In this document: piece after piece, positions 1 to 51,339 of the stretch
Numbering within the stretch: the first letter of the stretch is position 1
Layout: each line of letters opens with the position of its first letter
From: Paragonimus westermani
Taxonomy: Eukaryota; Platyhelminthes; Trematoda; Plagiorchiida; Troglotrematidae
Reading direction: 5' to 3'
Length of the DNA stretch: 64,000 nucleotides
Assembly: GCA_008508345.1 (NCBI GenBank)
Contig: QNGE01000294.1
Coordinates: 89,712-153,711 of the forward strand
Translations under genes and position numbers: made by a program
Notes under the pieces: generated by a model
What the model was told of the DNA's origin: nothing
Database searches by the model: none
Seen by the model: only the letters and a program-made list of their open reading frames with translations

Positions 1-169
1 GAAAGAGGTCTTCTAGAAGCCTTTGGTGTCTGTGGTGATAAGAAGCAAAAATCTCGAGCCCAGACTGAAAAGAAACGTTCCGAAGACCTCCTACAGGCGG
101 CCAGTGCACGTACGAAAATTCTGCACCAAGCCTGTTTAGCAGAGAGCTGGCTCTCTACAACAGCCGAAT
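1..169 (+). CDS. unassigned exon-like open stretch, partial at left edge
   Basis: Frame 1 is open from the first base; the other two + frames stop early. The 56 codons are rich in Lys, Arg, Glu and Ala (for example KKRSEDLLQAASARTK), as in a helical protein. They are followed directly by a strong donor, AAT|GTGAGT at 170. Past the donor the frame stays open to a TAG at 358-360, but composition turns intron-like. I do not recognise the peptide. It could be a 5' exon of DRC11, but it ends in phase 1 while the first recognised DRC11 exon starts in phase 0, so another exon would be needed between them. It could equally belong to a different upstream gene. Confidence 0.4.
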
Positions 170-3100
170 GTGAGTTGTATAAAGTGGGCGATACCAATTT
201 TGTAATGCCGCAACTAAACACGTCGTACTGTTGTGGGAATAGAGTCCTTGACTTCCCTCTTTTGGGTGCAGTAGTTCCGGCAACATTCTGTGTAGGCGAT
301 ATCACGTTTTTTGTGCACAAGCAGAGAATTATCGGGCTCGCCTTATCAGATCACATTTAGCATCTGTGACCACCCAAATTACGTGTTGATTTTTTATCGT
401 TGGTTAAAGTTTAGTACAGTACGCACTTAGTTGCTAACCATTAATATAAAAAACAGATTCGTTAAGATTAGGGCTGGAAAATTTGTTGAACGCATTAAAA
501 AAAGTGGTCTCATACTACTGTATAAGAGACAAAAACACTATGTTTAGCCACAAAGGCTAACGACTAGTAGTTTAAGTGCGATTCATCGGGTAATAAGCGG
601 CTCCATTTGTAACACAAAGAAACAGTATGTAAACAGCAGTCAGACTGTATGCATCATGCAAACTTTCTTAGTAGCTCGATTATAGTGCACAACTGTAAGT
701 TTCTGGACTATTTTGCACACCATAACATATAGAGTCCACTGTATTTTCTAGATCGTTACAAAAATGCCTTTTAAAGCAGTTAAATATCATATTAATTTGT
801 GAAAATTCACAAAACATATCCAACTAAGTGTTACCCGCGAAGCTTTAATCTCAGATAAATAACGCATGTAAAGGGTGATTTTGTATCATTTGCCTTCCCT
901 AATCTTTTTCATACCTTTGGTGTACTGAGTTTTATCCAGGGAATACTGTCAGCAGTCGATGTGAAAAACTCCTAGCATTATTAGACATTTACGTGTTATC
1001 TCGGGAAAAATCCGTTTGGTTTTTGAAATTCACTTTTTATGAAGTAGTACCAGTTCACTAAAAACGAACTTCTGTGGCTGCACGTGATTCCACAACATAT
1101 TCAGAACAAACCTTTTCATTCAGAACACAATTTCGTCAAGCAAAGCAAGCGTTTGCATTAATTACGTGGTCACTTACCTTTGAGCAGTGACCTCGAGCTA
1201 CGCTCTGACGTACGCTTCTGCGCAAATAAATCATTAAATCGTAAACTATACAAAAGGACAGGAAGAACTTAAACAGAAGAACTGAACATTTTATAAAACA
1301 GAAAAATTATCAGCTCTGATAATTTTCTTAACCGCCAATGTGAATGCTTGCGACTCCTCCAGCCGAACAGGCAAAGCGTACAAGCCTTGCACAACGGTAT
1401 AGCCATGGTTCAAATGTTACGCGAACAGGTCATTGCTGAGCCACCACGCAGTTTTACCTATTTGGTTTGAGTTGACTGACACAGACGACGATGGCCATTC
1501 ACAGAGCTTGTCAATAGCTTTACTGCGATAAGCTGTGTTAAAACAAAACAGTTTCCCCAACGTTTAGTCTGTCCTTATGGTTTAACCCATTGAAAATCCC
1601 AAACAATTCAACCAGCAAGAAATCGTTTTTGCTTCAGGCAATTCTGTGTGTGTAACTTCAGAAGTTGGGAATACCCTAACTCCTTGTAAACATATGACAT
1701 CTATACCTTCATTATACTGTTTCCATACATTAGAACCACAGGTTTCGATTAGTAATTGATTACAACACTCCTGAGGAAGGCCACCCGAGTTGGTTGAAAC
1801 GTAGAGTTCATCAGCAAATTACTCTTATCTAACTTGCTCGGATATTGCTGCAACCAATAAAGTATGAAATCCCCCCCCCAACTGTCCGTGACGTAAGAAT
1901 CACCCTCATTCACTCGCTTTGAAAACTTCAAATGTGAACCAAATATTCACGGTAGGCAAAAATGTGAGATCTCTATGATGTTCGTGTACATGGATAAAAA
2001 TATGCTTTTGGTGGAATTATTAGTTCTTAGAAATTTCCATTCGCAAAATAAACACTTCATAGACAGTGAACGCATTTTAATACAGACTTTTGTAGACTGA
2101 CTGAGGTATGGTTATTTTTTTTATACAAATTATTTCATTTTGCAAGATTTGAAAATATTTTTGTTTCGGTTTTGACTCGAAAAAGCAACTCCGGTGAGTT
2201 TATGTTATATTAAATTATCTGTAAGCAGAATGGGTTTTAACGACCTAAGATTCTTGCAAATTGTATCGACGTTTGCTGTACAGAAACATTTTAGTTTCAA
2301 CTGCTCTATTTTATTAATTTCACAACCTAACCCTGACGTTTCCGAAGTCGAAAATTCATTGGTATCTCTTTTTTTATTGGTCTAACAGGAATCTTTATAC
2401 ATCCACACATACAGTGATTTTTCAAACAAGTAATCAACCTTGATTTTAGCTCCCATGTCAGAACATTTGTCCGACTTCCAAAATTTAAATCTTTCATTTT
2501 CCTCACTTACTGAATTGCGGTCTGCAACATACAGTAGCATACATGTGTGTACAATCGGTTCAACAACATAGGTGTTAGCATTAGATCGGGTATTTTTTTC
2601 TTCCATATCACATTGGTAACGTGCTGTTTAACAGCTGCACCCCTTTGCCACAAATACAAAAGTAACCGCAGTATGCATTTTCTACCAATCTACTGTTTGT
2701 TTTACTGAACTATACCCACCTTCCTAACTGTTCTGTACAGCAGCGTTGATCCTGGTTGTCTGTAACAGTTGTGAGGTAGAATGAACTTACTTCAAGACCC
2801 CATCTAACTCGAACATCGATCCTATGTTAAGTGCTTTTAAGATAAGTGCTATGAATCCATAAACGACTTCCGTTGAAAACACAAAAGTCGTAGGTTCAAG
2901 TCACTTAAAACTAAATCTATGTTCTGTGAGCGTTTGAATTGAATATAACGCATAATACAACAACAGATAACGGCGCAGCGGATAACGGAACAATGGGTGA
3001 CTTAGTATGCACTCTTAAATCGCAACTTCTCAGTCAACCCAAACACCGAAAGATAACGCACAAAGACAGGAAGACGACTGACTTCCAAACCCCGATTTGT

Positions 3101-3325
3101 TATGTAGCTCAATGTGAAGGCAAGCTGGTCTCAAACTCGTTCGTATTTGTAGGGTTTGCGGCTAACCACAAGCCAAGATCGAAAAATGAAACAGGCAAAA
3201 GTTCATACAATAAAAAATAGTAATGAAAGGTCGAGAACGCTCACGAAGGACGGAAAATCGCATTATCAAGTAAATCCTTGGTTGAGCCACAACCAGTTAA
3301 AACCAAAGAGTTATCGGTTTCGCAA
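170..3325. other. non-coding stretch, no gene recognised
   Basis: No exon of either recognised gene was found here on either strand. Open frames are short and lack recognisable motifs. It holds a hammerhead-core-like motif at 1771-1801 and a C9 run near 1870. The missing N-terminal DRC11 exons could lie here unrecognised or upstream of the window. Confidence 0.5.
1771..1801 (+). other. hammerhead-core-like motif of a retroelement
   Basis: CTGAGGA is followed by a short imperfect stem (GCCA paired with TGGT around CCCGAGT) and then GAAACG. This is the order of the hammerhead ribozyme core: CUGANGA, stem II, GAAA. Such motifs are known in the terminal repeats of Penelope-like elements. A near copy lies on the - strand at 47351-47380. 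Stem I and III partners were not established, so ribozyme activity is not claimed. Confidence 0.35.
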
Positions 3326-3355
3326 CGTTTCGATCCTCTCGGAGCCTTTATCAAG
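3326..3355 (-). other. degenerate hammerhead-like motif in PLE-A 3' flank
   Basis: On the - strand the order is TTGATAAAG, a stem GCTCC-GAGA-GGATC, then GAAACG. It follows the PLE-A endonuclease end by about 280 bp in the element's own direction, which is where PLE terminal repeats carry ribozyme motifs. The CUGANGA box is altered (TTGATAA), so this copy is probably dead. Confidence 0.35.
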
Positions 3356-3891
3356 CGATTTAAATCAAAAAATTCACATTTTACAAGTTTCAAATGAGGT
3401 AGTCATCACCTGGCACTTGCCCGTGTGTTTCACACGAGGTGTGTGGATAGTCTACCAATAGAATGTATGGGTTTTCGGTTCACCTGAGGTCACCACGTGA
3501 CGAGCCCATACACAAACAAGGCTGGATAGTTATTGCATGCTGTGTGTGCATGTATACGATCAATCTACATCCGTGTGGACTGTTGGGATGAGGTGGGTGA
3601 CAGGGATCCGCCCACCTTTTCGGACGTGGTGTCACTGTTTTTCACCCAGTGAATCGCGCCAAACAACTGACAATTCCAGGCCATCGGAGCGATTCACCAC
3701 TTGTGGTGTACTAGCGATCAGCAAGGTTCCTGCCATTAGACGTTCTTTGTGGTTACGAAAACCACTTTTCAGTACAGTCGGATGGTCGAAGTCAACTTGG
3801 TGTTGGTTGAGGATCGCGTGTACAGCAATGGCTGAATCGAGTTCTAATTTCCGGAGTTGCTCAGCGTCGGTAGGGGGCTTCTTACTACACC

Positions 3892-4953
3892 TTACATGTT
3901 CTTTAGTGCATATTCAAGTTGCCGGGCAGGCTGTCCAATGTACGAGGCTTGACAATCTTCACATTTAATTTGATAAACACAGTTTGACTGCTCCAGAACT
4001 GTTCGTTTGTTCTTTAAGTGGACTAACTTATTCCTTAACGTGTTTGTGGCTTTAAATGCCACTCTGATATTGTACTGGTTGAGGACCCGTCTAAGATCTT
4101 CCGATGTATTCCTTCTGTACGGAATAACAATGGTCGATAGCCAGTTCCTGTGCTCGTTGATCTTGTTGTGATGTGCCTCCTGAGTTGGCCGTAGAATCCT
4201 GTCACAGTAACCGTTAGCTTTAAGTGTCGACTTCACAATCTTGTATTCTTTCGAGAGCTCGTCCTCGGAACTGGTTAACAACAAGGCCCTCTGAAATAAA
4301 CTGGATGCGACTGCTTTTTTAGTGCACAAGGGGTGTTCTGAGCTAAAGCAAAGGTACCGATTAGAATGGGTGTCCTTTCTGTGCACGCCTGTGTCCAGTT
4401 TGCCGCCGGCTCTCCTGCGTATTCTGCAGTCTAGGAAGCTCAGCTCATGGTCCACTGATTCGCGCTCAATTGTAAATTTGATGTGTTGATGAAAGGAGTT
4501 TATGTGCTCCATGAATTTATTAACAGTTTCTTTACGTATCACCACCAACGTATCATCGACATACCTCCACCAAATTCTAGGTGGATCAGGAAAGTTGGAC
4601 AGCAACTTTTTTTCTAGATCTTGCATGAACAAGTTAGCAACCGTGGGAGAGATCGGTGAGCCCATCGCTACTCCGTCTGTTTGCTGATAGAGGATACCCT
4701 TGAAAGTAAAGAAGGTAGACCGTAAGCAATGCTCCGTAGCTTCCACTACCTCACTGACTGATAAACCTGTGCGTTCAGCTAGACTGGCATCTAATTCAAG
4801 ACGCTGGCGAATCACCTCCAGACTTTCCCCCACTGGAATCTTGGTGAGCAGCGAAACAATATCAAAGCTGGCCAGACATATATCCGCGCCTAAACTAAGT
4901 CCCTCAGCTTGGTAACCTGTTGTGTGGAATTCCGAATAGAATGTTCTCTGCAC
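3892..4953 (-). pseudogene. PLE-A reverse transcriptase catalytic half and GIY-YIG start
   Basis: The 353 codons contain the RT palm: FDIVSLLTKIPV, then DGVAMGSPISPTVANLF, then RYVDDTLVV with both catalytic aspartates, then FLDCRIRR. The GIY-YIG region follows (VYQIKCEDC, YIGQPARQL). The frame stops at ALKNM, where the family normally reads on; a one-base loss in the A-rich codons there explains the stop. The remaining endonuclease sequence is legible in another frame down to about 3640. Confidence 0.85.
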
Positions 4954-5462
4954 TGTTCAAGAGGTTTAAGAATACGAGACAAAAACTTGACTAGGGCATA
5001 TGTTGGGGTTTCTGTATAGTCAACAATTGGCCGCAGTGGTATCCCAGGTTTATGTATTTTCGGTAAACCGTAAAACCTCGAAGCTAATGCTGTTTTTGGA
5101 TAAAGGGTAAACCAGAGCGACTTACCCAGACTGACTTTCACCTTTCGGAGCAAAGTTGCTGTTGAAGCTTTTGATTTGTTCAATGTGGAGCGCTGTTTTT
5201 CCACCGGAATCATGATGTACGGACCATCGGAAATGTGGTCAACTGCTTTGCGTTCATAATCTACTTTGTTCAGGTTGACCACTTGATTCCCTTTGTCTGC
5301 TTTTGTGATAATTATTGACTTATCATACTGCAACTTTCTGAGTGCATCTCGCTCCTTGGTACTCAGGTTACTTGGTTGGGGTTTCTGATTTTTTATGTTC
5401 CTGGCATTACCTTGGCAACTTTGAACAGCACCTAAAATATTAGTGTTTTGAACCTTTTGCAA
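4890..5462 (-). pseudogene. PLE-A reverse transcriptase, N-terminal part
   Basis: An open frame of 190 codons carries the early RT motifs: IITKADKGNQVV, DYERKAVDHISDGPY, then the LPKIHKP and LRPIV block. It runs out in the region overlapping the next open frame at 4890-4953, where the same protein continues in a different frame. This is a small frame-shifting indel. The similarity also extends upstream of the first Met (NYALTRDFV) to about 5560, so the annotated Met is not the true start. Confidence 0.8.
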
Positions 5463-5713
5463 GGCAAATGAAACGACCTTTTTGGGGAATAGTAGACTTT
5501 CGTGACAAAATCCCTAGTCAGCGCATAATTCAACTCGTGCTAACCGATTTCATGGACAAACCTTAATCACCACCTGAGTTTTCTGGTGTTTTCCATAACT
5601 AAACTGCTCTGAAATCGCTCACATTCATTTTAACGGTGTTGAGTTCTTTATGCATGCATCCACCTACGCAGTGACCATGGCTAAATTTGTATTCCCATGT
5701 TTTCATATCATAG

Positions 5714-45280
<39,567 letters not shown>

Positions 45281-47350
45281 TCAGTCAGATTCTCAATACC
45301 CTCAAGAGTTAAAGATTTTCCAAGCTTCCAGTCAAAAATTACGTGTGTACAAAAAACATCCTCGAACAACAGAGATAATAATATGTGTGTAATTACCCCG
45401 TTCAATAGTTATGTCATACAGTTGAATTGTGTTCGGAAAACATCGTATGCCTTATCAACGGTTGGGCAGTACAGTTTGCATACTCCAATCGGCAGCCTGA
45501 TATCCGACGAACTGATCTGTTCAAGCTACCATCGAGTTTGAGAGTCCAATAGGTAAGAACACCGTTTCGATTGGACGGAAGAATGATTTAGCAATAGCCT
45601 GTTACGGTATGCGAAGTGATGGTAACATCATCAGTTTTTCGCAATCAGTGTGACAATTTTCACTCCATTAAATTTATTCTTTTAGGGAATACAAAGGAAT
45701 CGCAATGACGGATACACCTGTTCTAAAAATTCAGGCAAAATGTAACCAACCATAAGCGTGAACTGCGAAATGGGTGTGGTATAAGGTCAGTTGGGAAACA
45801 GCATACTGAGTCCAAATTCACGCAGGCTGAGAAATTTGTTTCCCGTTTCTTTCAAACCGTGGAATAGATGTTCCTTACAAGCTGTTCCCAATAGATTTTA
45901 GCTATCTGTTGTCAATACCCCTCCGAATTTTTAACAGAATATCTTTTGGATTTTCCTCATTATACTGACCCTACTTGGTTTTGTACAATTTTACAGTGGT
46001 GATGTCCCACAGATTCTAGCTACATTTCTAGACATGCCTTCGTCTCCACACATATGAATATGTGCAAGTACCCTGTGAAAATCACGATCGAGTGAAATGG
46101 TGTACCCGTATCGAGTCATTATCTTATTGGGAATTAACATTATCATCACGAATGCGAACGGTGAAAGGTCGAAACTGTGCTTCGACTATGCCGACGTAAA
46201 AAAAAACGAAGTCAGTGATTTGTGAATTATTATCACCAACAAGCCATCACCACATTATTTGTAGGTGGAACACACGTTTCTTTGGATGATCATACCAGCA
46301 AAGTTGCTACTCATCGAGGCACTCCGAAATGAACATTTTGTTACCACTTCAAGCAAAACTGTATTGTGTCCACTTCGGTTGATGATGCAAATGTACCCTT
46401 AGTGGATAAGGGTGTAGAAACAGACCTCCGATAATCTGAGTGCGGTATATTACTGAATAGATGCTGCACACGTCATACACATAATTCCGCTTTCAGTGTC
46501 CATTATTGTTCAGAAACACTCGGTAGCGTATCCGAAACAGAGTGAACAACCCTTCTTTTATTCTATTTTGTTAAGTTCATGGCCTCCTCCTCAGCTGGCT
46601 GCATCGTATGAGATGAGAGCCATCACGAACGTGTTGATAATCGGTTTAGATATGTTCACATGCTCAAGACTCCCTCATACACACTCACTTTTATGTAAGC
46701 AAACGTCAATATCTCGCGTCCCTTGCTTTAACGGCTACATTTTGAATGCACTGCCGGTCAGTTTGGGTTTGAATCGATTAGTGAGCGTAATTTCTTCAAC
46801 TCAGTTAAAACGTACGTTCGGCATCGACTACATCAGAAAAATCATCCCCATAACCAGACAAGACAAGATAAAAAATATGATAACACTCGTAGCGCACCGT
46901 ACCGGCATTTCTGTTTCATGCCTAATACCGATTCGATTTGAATTCAATTATAAGACACTTGCATTAGACACGGTTTTGTTTTTACACTCCTTTTGTAGCT
47001 TGAAAACTTTAAAAGGCAATGCACAAACACGGTGACTGCATGGTTATTGTCCGTAGTGTCACTGATTTCGTGGTTCATTAAATTGTGACACTGCCGATGG
47101 ACATCACCTCGGACAATCTAGAGTGAATGCTAAGTGGATTAATTTAGTTATTTATTGTTTTGCTAAAATCCGAATAACATCATCTCTGTATGGGTTCGAT
47201 GAACATGTCAACCTATGAGCATTAGTTGCAAGATATCCACATTAAATCTAGTGTGAATGAAGTCAAATAGTTTGGACGTCGTAGTTATCGTGTTTTCCAC
47301 AAATGTATGAGAGAAGAACACAACGTAACGAACAAGTTGTAATACTTAAT

Positions 47351-47380
47351 GTTTCAACCATCTCGGGTGACTTCCCTGAA
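47351..47380 (-). other. hammerhead-core-like motif, copy of the 1771 motif
   Basis: On the - strand: TTCAGGGAAGTCACCCGAGA followed by TGGTTGAAAC. It aligns along its length with 1771-1801, so both come from one repeat family. The CUGANGA box is changed here, so catalysis is unlikely. Confidence 0.35.
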
Positions 47381-49837
47381 GACTGTTGTGATCGTAAACA
47401 CATTTACGGGAACAGTGGCTTAAACTCTCGGTACGAAAGCCGCAGAGTTGGACCATAACTTCAGTAACTACTCAGAATGTAGTGATTATTCAATGAACTC
47501 GTTGTGTGTCTGTACAAAGTGAAAACTGAATAACAGTGCCGAGTGGCCAAATAAGCCGTTAAAAAAGGAGATAGGTGACCCAGTGAACCAACGATCAATG
47601 CTCCGAGCTTAATCTCTTTACCGGGGCCAGGTGTTCATTAGTTAATTCTTCGGGAAGAATGTATCCACCTCTTCTCTGTTTACTTCAAGCATCTTGGACG
47701 CAACGCTGCAGTTCTTGTCGTTGAGATCCACAATTTTGCCCGGACTCTTGCGCCGATATGATAAACTTAATTTCATGTAGTATTTGTCATAGACATGACG
47801 ATACAACCGTTTTGTTTGAGATCAAATGGCGTTCCAAAAGAGTTTTATCCCGATTACAAACACTGCTCCAAAGCTGAATTCTACTGGAATCAGTGGTTGC
47901 GATTATGTCACCAGAGACACATACTTAATGATGTTCTCTCCCTTAAACCAACTGTCTGCTATGACTGACTTCATTCTTATCTGAAATAACCAGTCAGAAG
48001 AAGTAGGTAGGAAATGCTTCTAACTGGCAACATTTAACCCGCGAACCGACGTTAATAGCCAATGGACAACCGGTCCTGTGAACATCATTCGGGACCAATC
48101 CGTCTCGATTGGGATGGGGTGTCAGTTAGTAATAACATTTACGAGCGACTGCAACTCGAATCTAGTGGTTCACTACAAAGTGGGTCAACCAAAAATCTCA
48201 TGTGAATACTTATGTTGTAATCAACAATGAGCGGCGATCAAGGTGAACCAAACAAAATTTTCACTAACTAATCTGTAACTTCTTCCTTTATGACCAGTTG
48301 TGTTTGGAATGCACTCGACAGTATCAACATATAACTTTGAAATGTCGTAGTGTCAAGCTGAAATGTTCTACAACACCGTACGCAGACTCCAACGATCGAG
48401 CTCAGTCATTTAACAAAAGCTCAACACTCTACTCTTACTAGCTCGTACACACTGAAGTGAACAGACCACAAAAACACATGGAGATTATAACTGCCTCTTG
48501 TGATTAGGCAGACTGAACGTTGCTTACAAGCGACCTTGGCCAGACGTTTGGATGTAATGCGCCAACTTTTGACAGTACAATAACCAGCAAGCTCACTTTA
48601 TAAGCATAAAGGTCGGAACTCACTTCCCGGTGGGCACAATAGTATGTGCAACTTATGAGCACCAAACAAAGAACAGACTCGAATCTAATATTTCTTTTTA
48701 GACCGGCCCAGCCGGAAAGCCTTTATGGATGTGAAAGCTGTGATGTACGCTTAATACTACTCATGCCATATCAAAAATACCTATAAGCTCATAATTTATC
48801 GTAAACATATCTCAAAAATTGTTTCTGTTACCGGTAGATAGTTAACCAGCACATGAAAAATGGACAGTATTGTATCTTGGAATGGGCGGTATCTAGTTCA
48901 TTCCTAATCTACAAATATTGCGGTTAAATGGGATGAAAATGGACACCATTACATAGAGCAGTGAACGCTGGAACGGTGAAGTATTCGTTTTGGCTACTGT
49001 TGGTTGACTGGTAAGTAATAGGGGGTTCTGTTTGATGTTCTCTGAACATCACCCACAACTGATTGTCTTTTACATTCATGCGGACTTTCCAATTAACATT
49101 TTCGCAGTTCGGACTGGGAATAAAGTCACGCGAAGAGGATATTTCACGGTCGTATTCGCAAATTGTTATTCGCATGTTGCTTGAAAAACTCCCTTGAATT
49201 ATCCGAAAGCTTAGGACACTGTTCGGCGAGCATACAAGAAATACATTCTACGGATAGTGATTCGCTTTTTACCAATGTTGCCCTTCGTGAGACAGATTAA
49301 TTTTATTATCTTACCTCGTCATAATTGTAGCATGTGTGTCACCTGCACACTCTAAAGAAATTATTTTATTGTGTACAGAAAACGTTATTTTTGATCGTAA
49401 AGGGCTTGTATACAGATAGACTAACGGCGCTGCTATGGCTAGTCTGCAAGGCTTAGTATTAGCAGGCCTCTATAGAGTGATAACTTCATTGTATTTTGAT
49501 TTTCATTGACAATTATCATTTTGGTTTGTAGTTCAGCCAATTTAACAGTATACACCACGAACTTTTTTGGATGCAGTAATTACTTAGTGCGCCGATGGCA
49601 CGCTGCAGCGTTCAAAGCAGCATGGGTTGATCCGTATCTTCAGTTTTCCAGTTCTGTCCCAATTACGCGCGAACGTAATCGAACAAAAATCCCGTTTCAT
49701 GAAGTTAGACATCTCTGTATCTCTGATAAACTACCGGCAGGAGATCAGATACTGGGAAAGACTTCACTGGTAAACGGCTAATGTAAGAAATATATTTCGG
49801 TTCACGACAGAATGAACAAGTGCGGCGTTTTTGAGTT

Positions 49838-49960
49838 CTCACCGTGCCTTCGTAGCTCAGCTGGTAAAGCACTTGCTTTGTCTGGATAAACTGTTTACAT
49901 CGCTGGTTCAAGTTCAGCGGAAGTCCAGGTCTGCCGCAATTGGGGTTTTTCTAAAATAGC
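49838..49960 (+). mobile_element. tRNA-like SINE copy 4
   Basis: CCTTCGTAGCTCAGCTGGTA (A-box at 49853-49865) and GGTTCAAGTTC (B-box at 49905-49915), then a degenerate tail ending CAATTGGGG. It is more diverged than the pair near 30 kb. Confidence 0.7.
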
Positions 49961-50985
49961 AGATTTATTTGTCTAATACGCATAACCTGTATGTTTTACA
50001 TTTGTCATTATTGAGAATAAACGAATTGTTAACATATTGTAACACGTCTTGTTTTTCCTTTGATGAAATGATTAAAAGGAAGACACAGTTTCAACCTCCT
50101 TAAAATCGTTTATCGTCATGATATCCACAATCAGATAACATGGGGAATTTCATCAGAATGAAGGCATGAAGTCACTTGTAATCATGAAAACAAAAGTGAG
50201 GGTTTGGTCAATGCATTTTTTTAACCAGTATTTAGTGACGCTCACCAACAGATCGTGTCATACGTCCTGTTCGCTGTTTGGTTGGCCTACTGCAGGACCT
50301 AAATACAACGTTGATTTCAGTGTAAATCATATTAATTATCTGCATGCAACACGCAAAAGCTTTCGGTATGTAACGAAAACCGTCTGTTTAGAAACAACAG
50401 AAGTATCTGATAGTTTGCGAGCATATGAACAAAACATCCCCTCATGATTTATGCTAGGGTTCGACTTTTGTGATAGCTCTCCCCAGTTACAGAATATTCA
50501 TAATGTTGAATTGCTTGCTGGAAAGGCTTTACGTAGGTAACGTGCGTCCACAGGGCTGTGTCTAGTTTAAAATTGTATTCAATATTTTAATCTCAAAATT
50601 ATTAAAAACCATTAACGACAAATTAACACTCGACAAATTTTGTGTCTTGTACACACCCACAATGTACACGTGAGCACCTACCCACACGTTCTGACTAGTT
50701 CTCCTTTGTTAGTGGTCCGAACTTACGTCATTTTTTGTCATACTTACTGACATTGTTAAGGTGAGGTTATACTGAACTGAGTGATGAACCATGAATATTC
50801 CTTGTTTAGCGTTGTTTCCCGCACACTTGATAACACAACGTACTGACAACATTCCAAATGACTGTTATTTCCCAGGATTCTGGAAATAAACAAACAATTC
50901 ATCCCAAGTTTCATTGCAATACAACTTCAACAAAACAGAATCATTGAAAGTAGAATTAAGAATAATAAGTTGCTAAATAGGAACA

Positions 50986-50991
50986 TTTATT
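50986..50991 (-). terminator. poly(A) signal of DYNC2H1
   Basis: TTTATT on the + strand is AATAAA on the gene strand, about 190 bases after the TGA. The distance is plausible for a 3' UTR. Confidence 0.55.
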
Positions 50992-51177
50992 CGATATCAC
51001 TGTGGTCCACACAGCTAACCCTGACAATCAGTAGAATTCATCACAGTTCAGTTGTCTCAGTTAACGTTATTGGAACAGGTTAGCAGACACTAGAGTAGCA
51101 AAATGTCATCTGACAGAAAAACTAGCCACATGACAAAGGTTTGGGTGAATTTTTCCATCGCAAGCCAGTACGACTGT

Positions 51178-51339
51178 TCAAAGTGCAGTCAGAAGCAGTG
51201 CGGTGCCAGCTTGAATCCATTGGTTTTTCGTTCCAGCGGGACAAGGAATGTGTAGCCGACTAACCAAATATTGGCGGGCATTGTTCAAATACACTGGCAA
51301 ACAGATTGACTCTTCGGGACAAAAGTATTCGGACTTACC
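51178..51339 (-). CDS. DYNC2H1: DYNC2H1 terminal exon
   Basis: 53 codons and TGA; acceptor TTAACAG|GGTAAG. It reads GKSEYFCPEESICLPVYLNN and ends IPCPAGTKNQWIQAGTALLL TAL. The PVY and NQWIQxGxALxL elements are the expected end of dynein-2 heavy chains, so this is the true C-terminus. Confidence 0.94.
   Translation of the reverse strand, partial: GKSEYFCPEESICLPVYLNNARQYLVSRLHIPCPAGTKNQWIQAGTALLLTAL

Larger units (their letters stand above)
3326..5570 (-). mobile_element. Penelope-like retroelement (PLE-A), RT plus GIY-YIG, frame-broken
   Basis: Read on the - strand from about 5570 downward, the element codes for a PLE N-terminal segment, a reverse transcriptase and a GIY-YIG endonuclease. 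RT signatures include FYGLPKIHKPGIPLRPIV, DGVAMGSP and the catalytic YVDD at 4552-4563. The endonuclease start shows VYQIKCEDC followed by ASYIGQ. Coding similarity continues past the stop near 3892 to about 3640 in another frame (HQVDFDHPTV, then NRSDGLELSVVW). A hammerhead-like motif lies downstream at 3326-3355. There are two frame breaks, near 4900-4950 and near 3895-3910, so the copy is probably inactive. It ends about 140 bp before a DRC11 exon. Confidence 0.88.
45281..50985. other. intergenic region between convergent DRC11 and DYNC2H1
   Basis: Contains a hammerhead-core-like motif at 47351-47380 and a SINE copy at 49838-49960. The longest open frame is 46496-47035 (+, 179 codons); it shows no motif, no splice context and no clear coding bias, so it is not called as a gene. 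Confidence 0.5.

Noticed and set aside
175..360. Extension of the first exon-like stretch to a stop at 360
   Set aside because: A perfect GTGAGT donor lies at 170 and composition changes to intron-like beyond it.
46496..47035. Intergenic 179-codon frame as a gene
   Set aside because: No recognisable domain, splice context or coding-like composition; kept only as a low-interest observation.
48924..49175. Minus-strand open frame ending near EYFTVPAFTAL, considered as the last DYNC2H1 exon
   Set aside because: The true terminal exon with IPCP...NQWIQAGTALLL was found at 51178-51339, in phase and with an acceptor.
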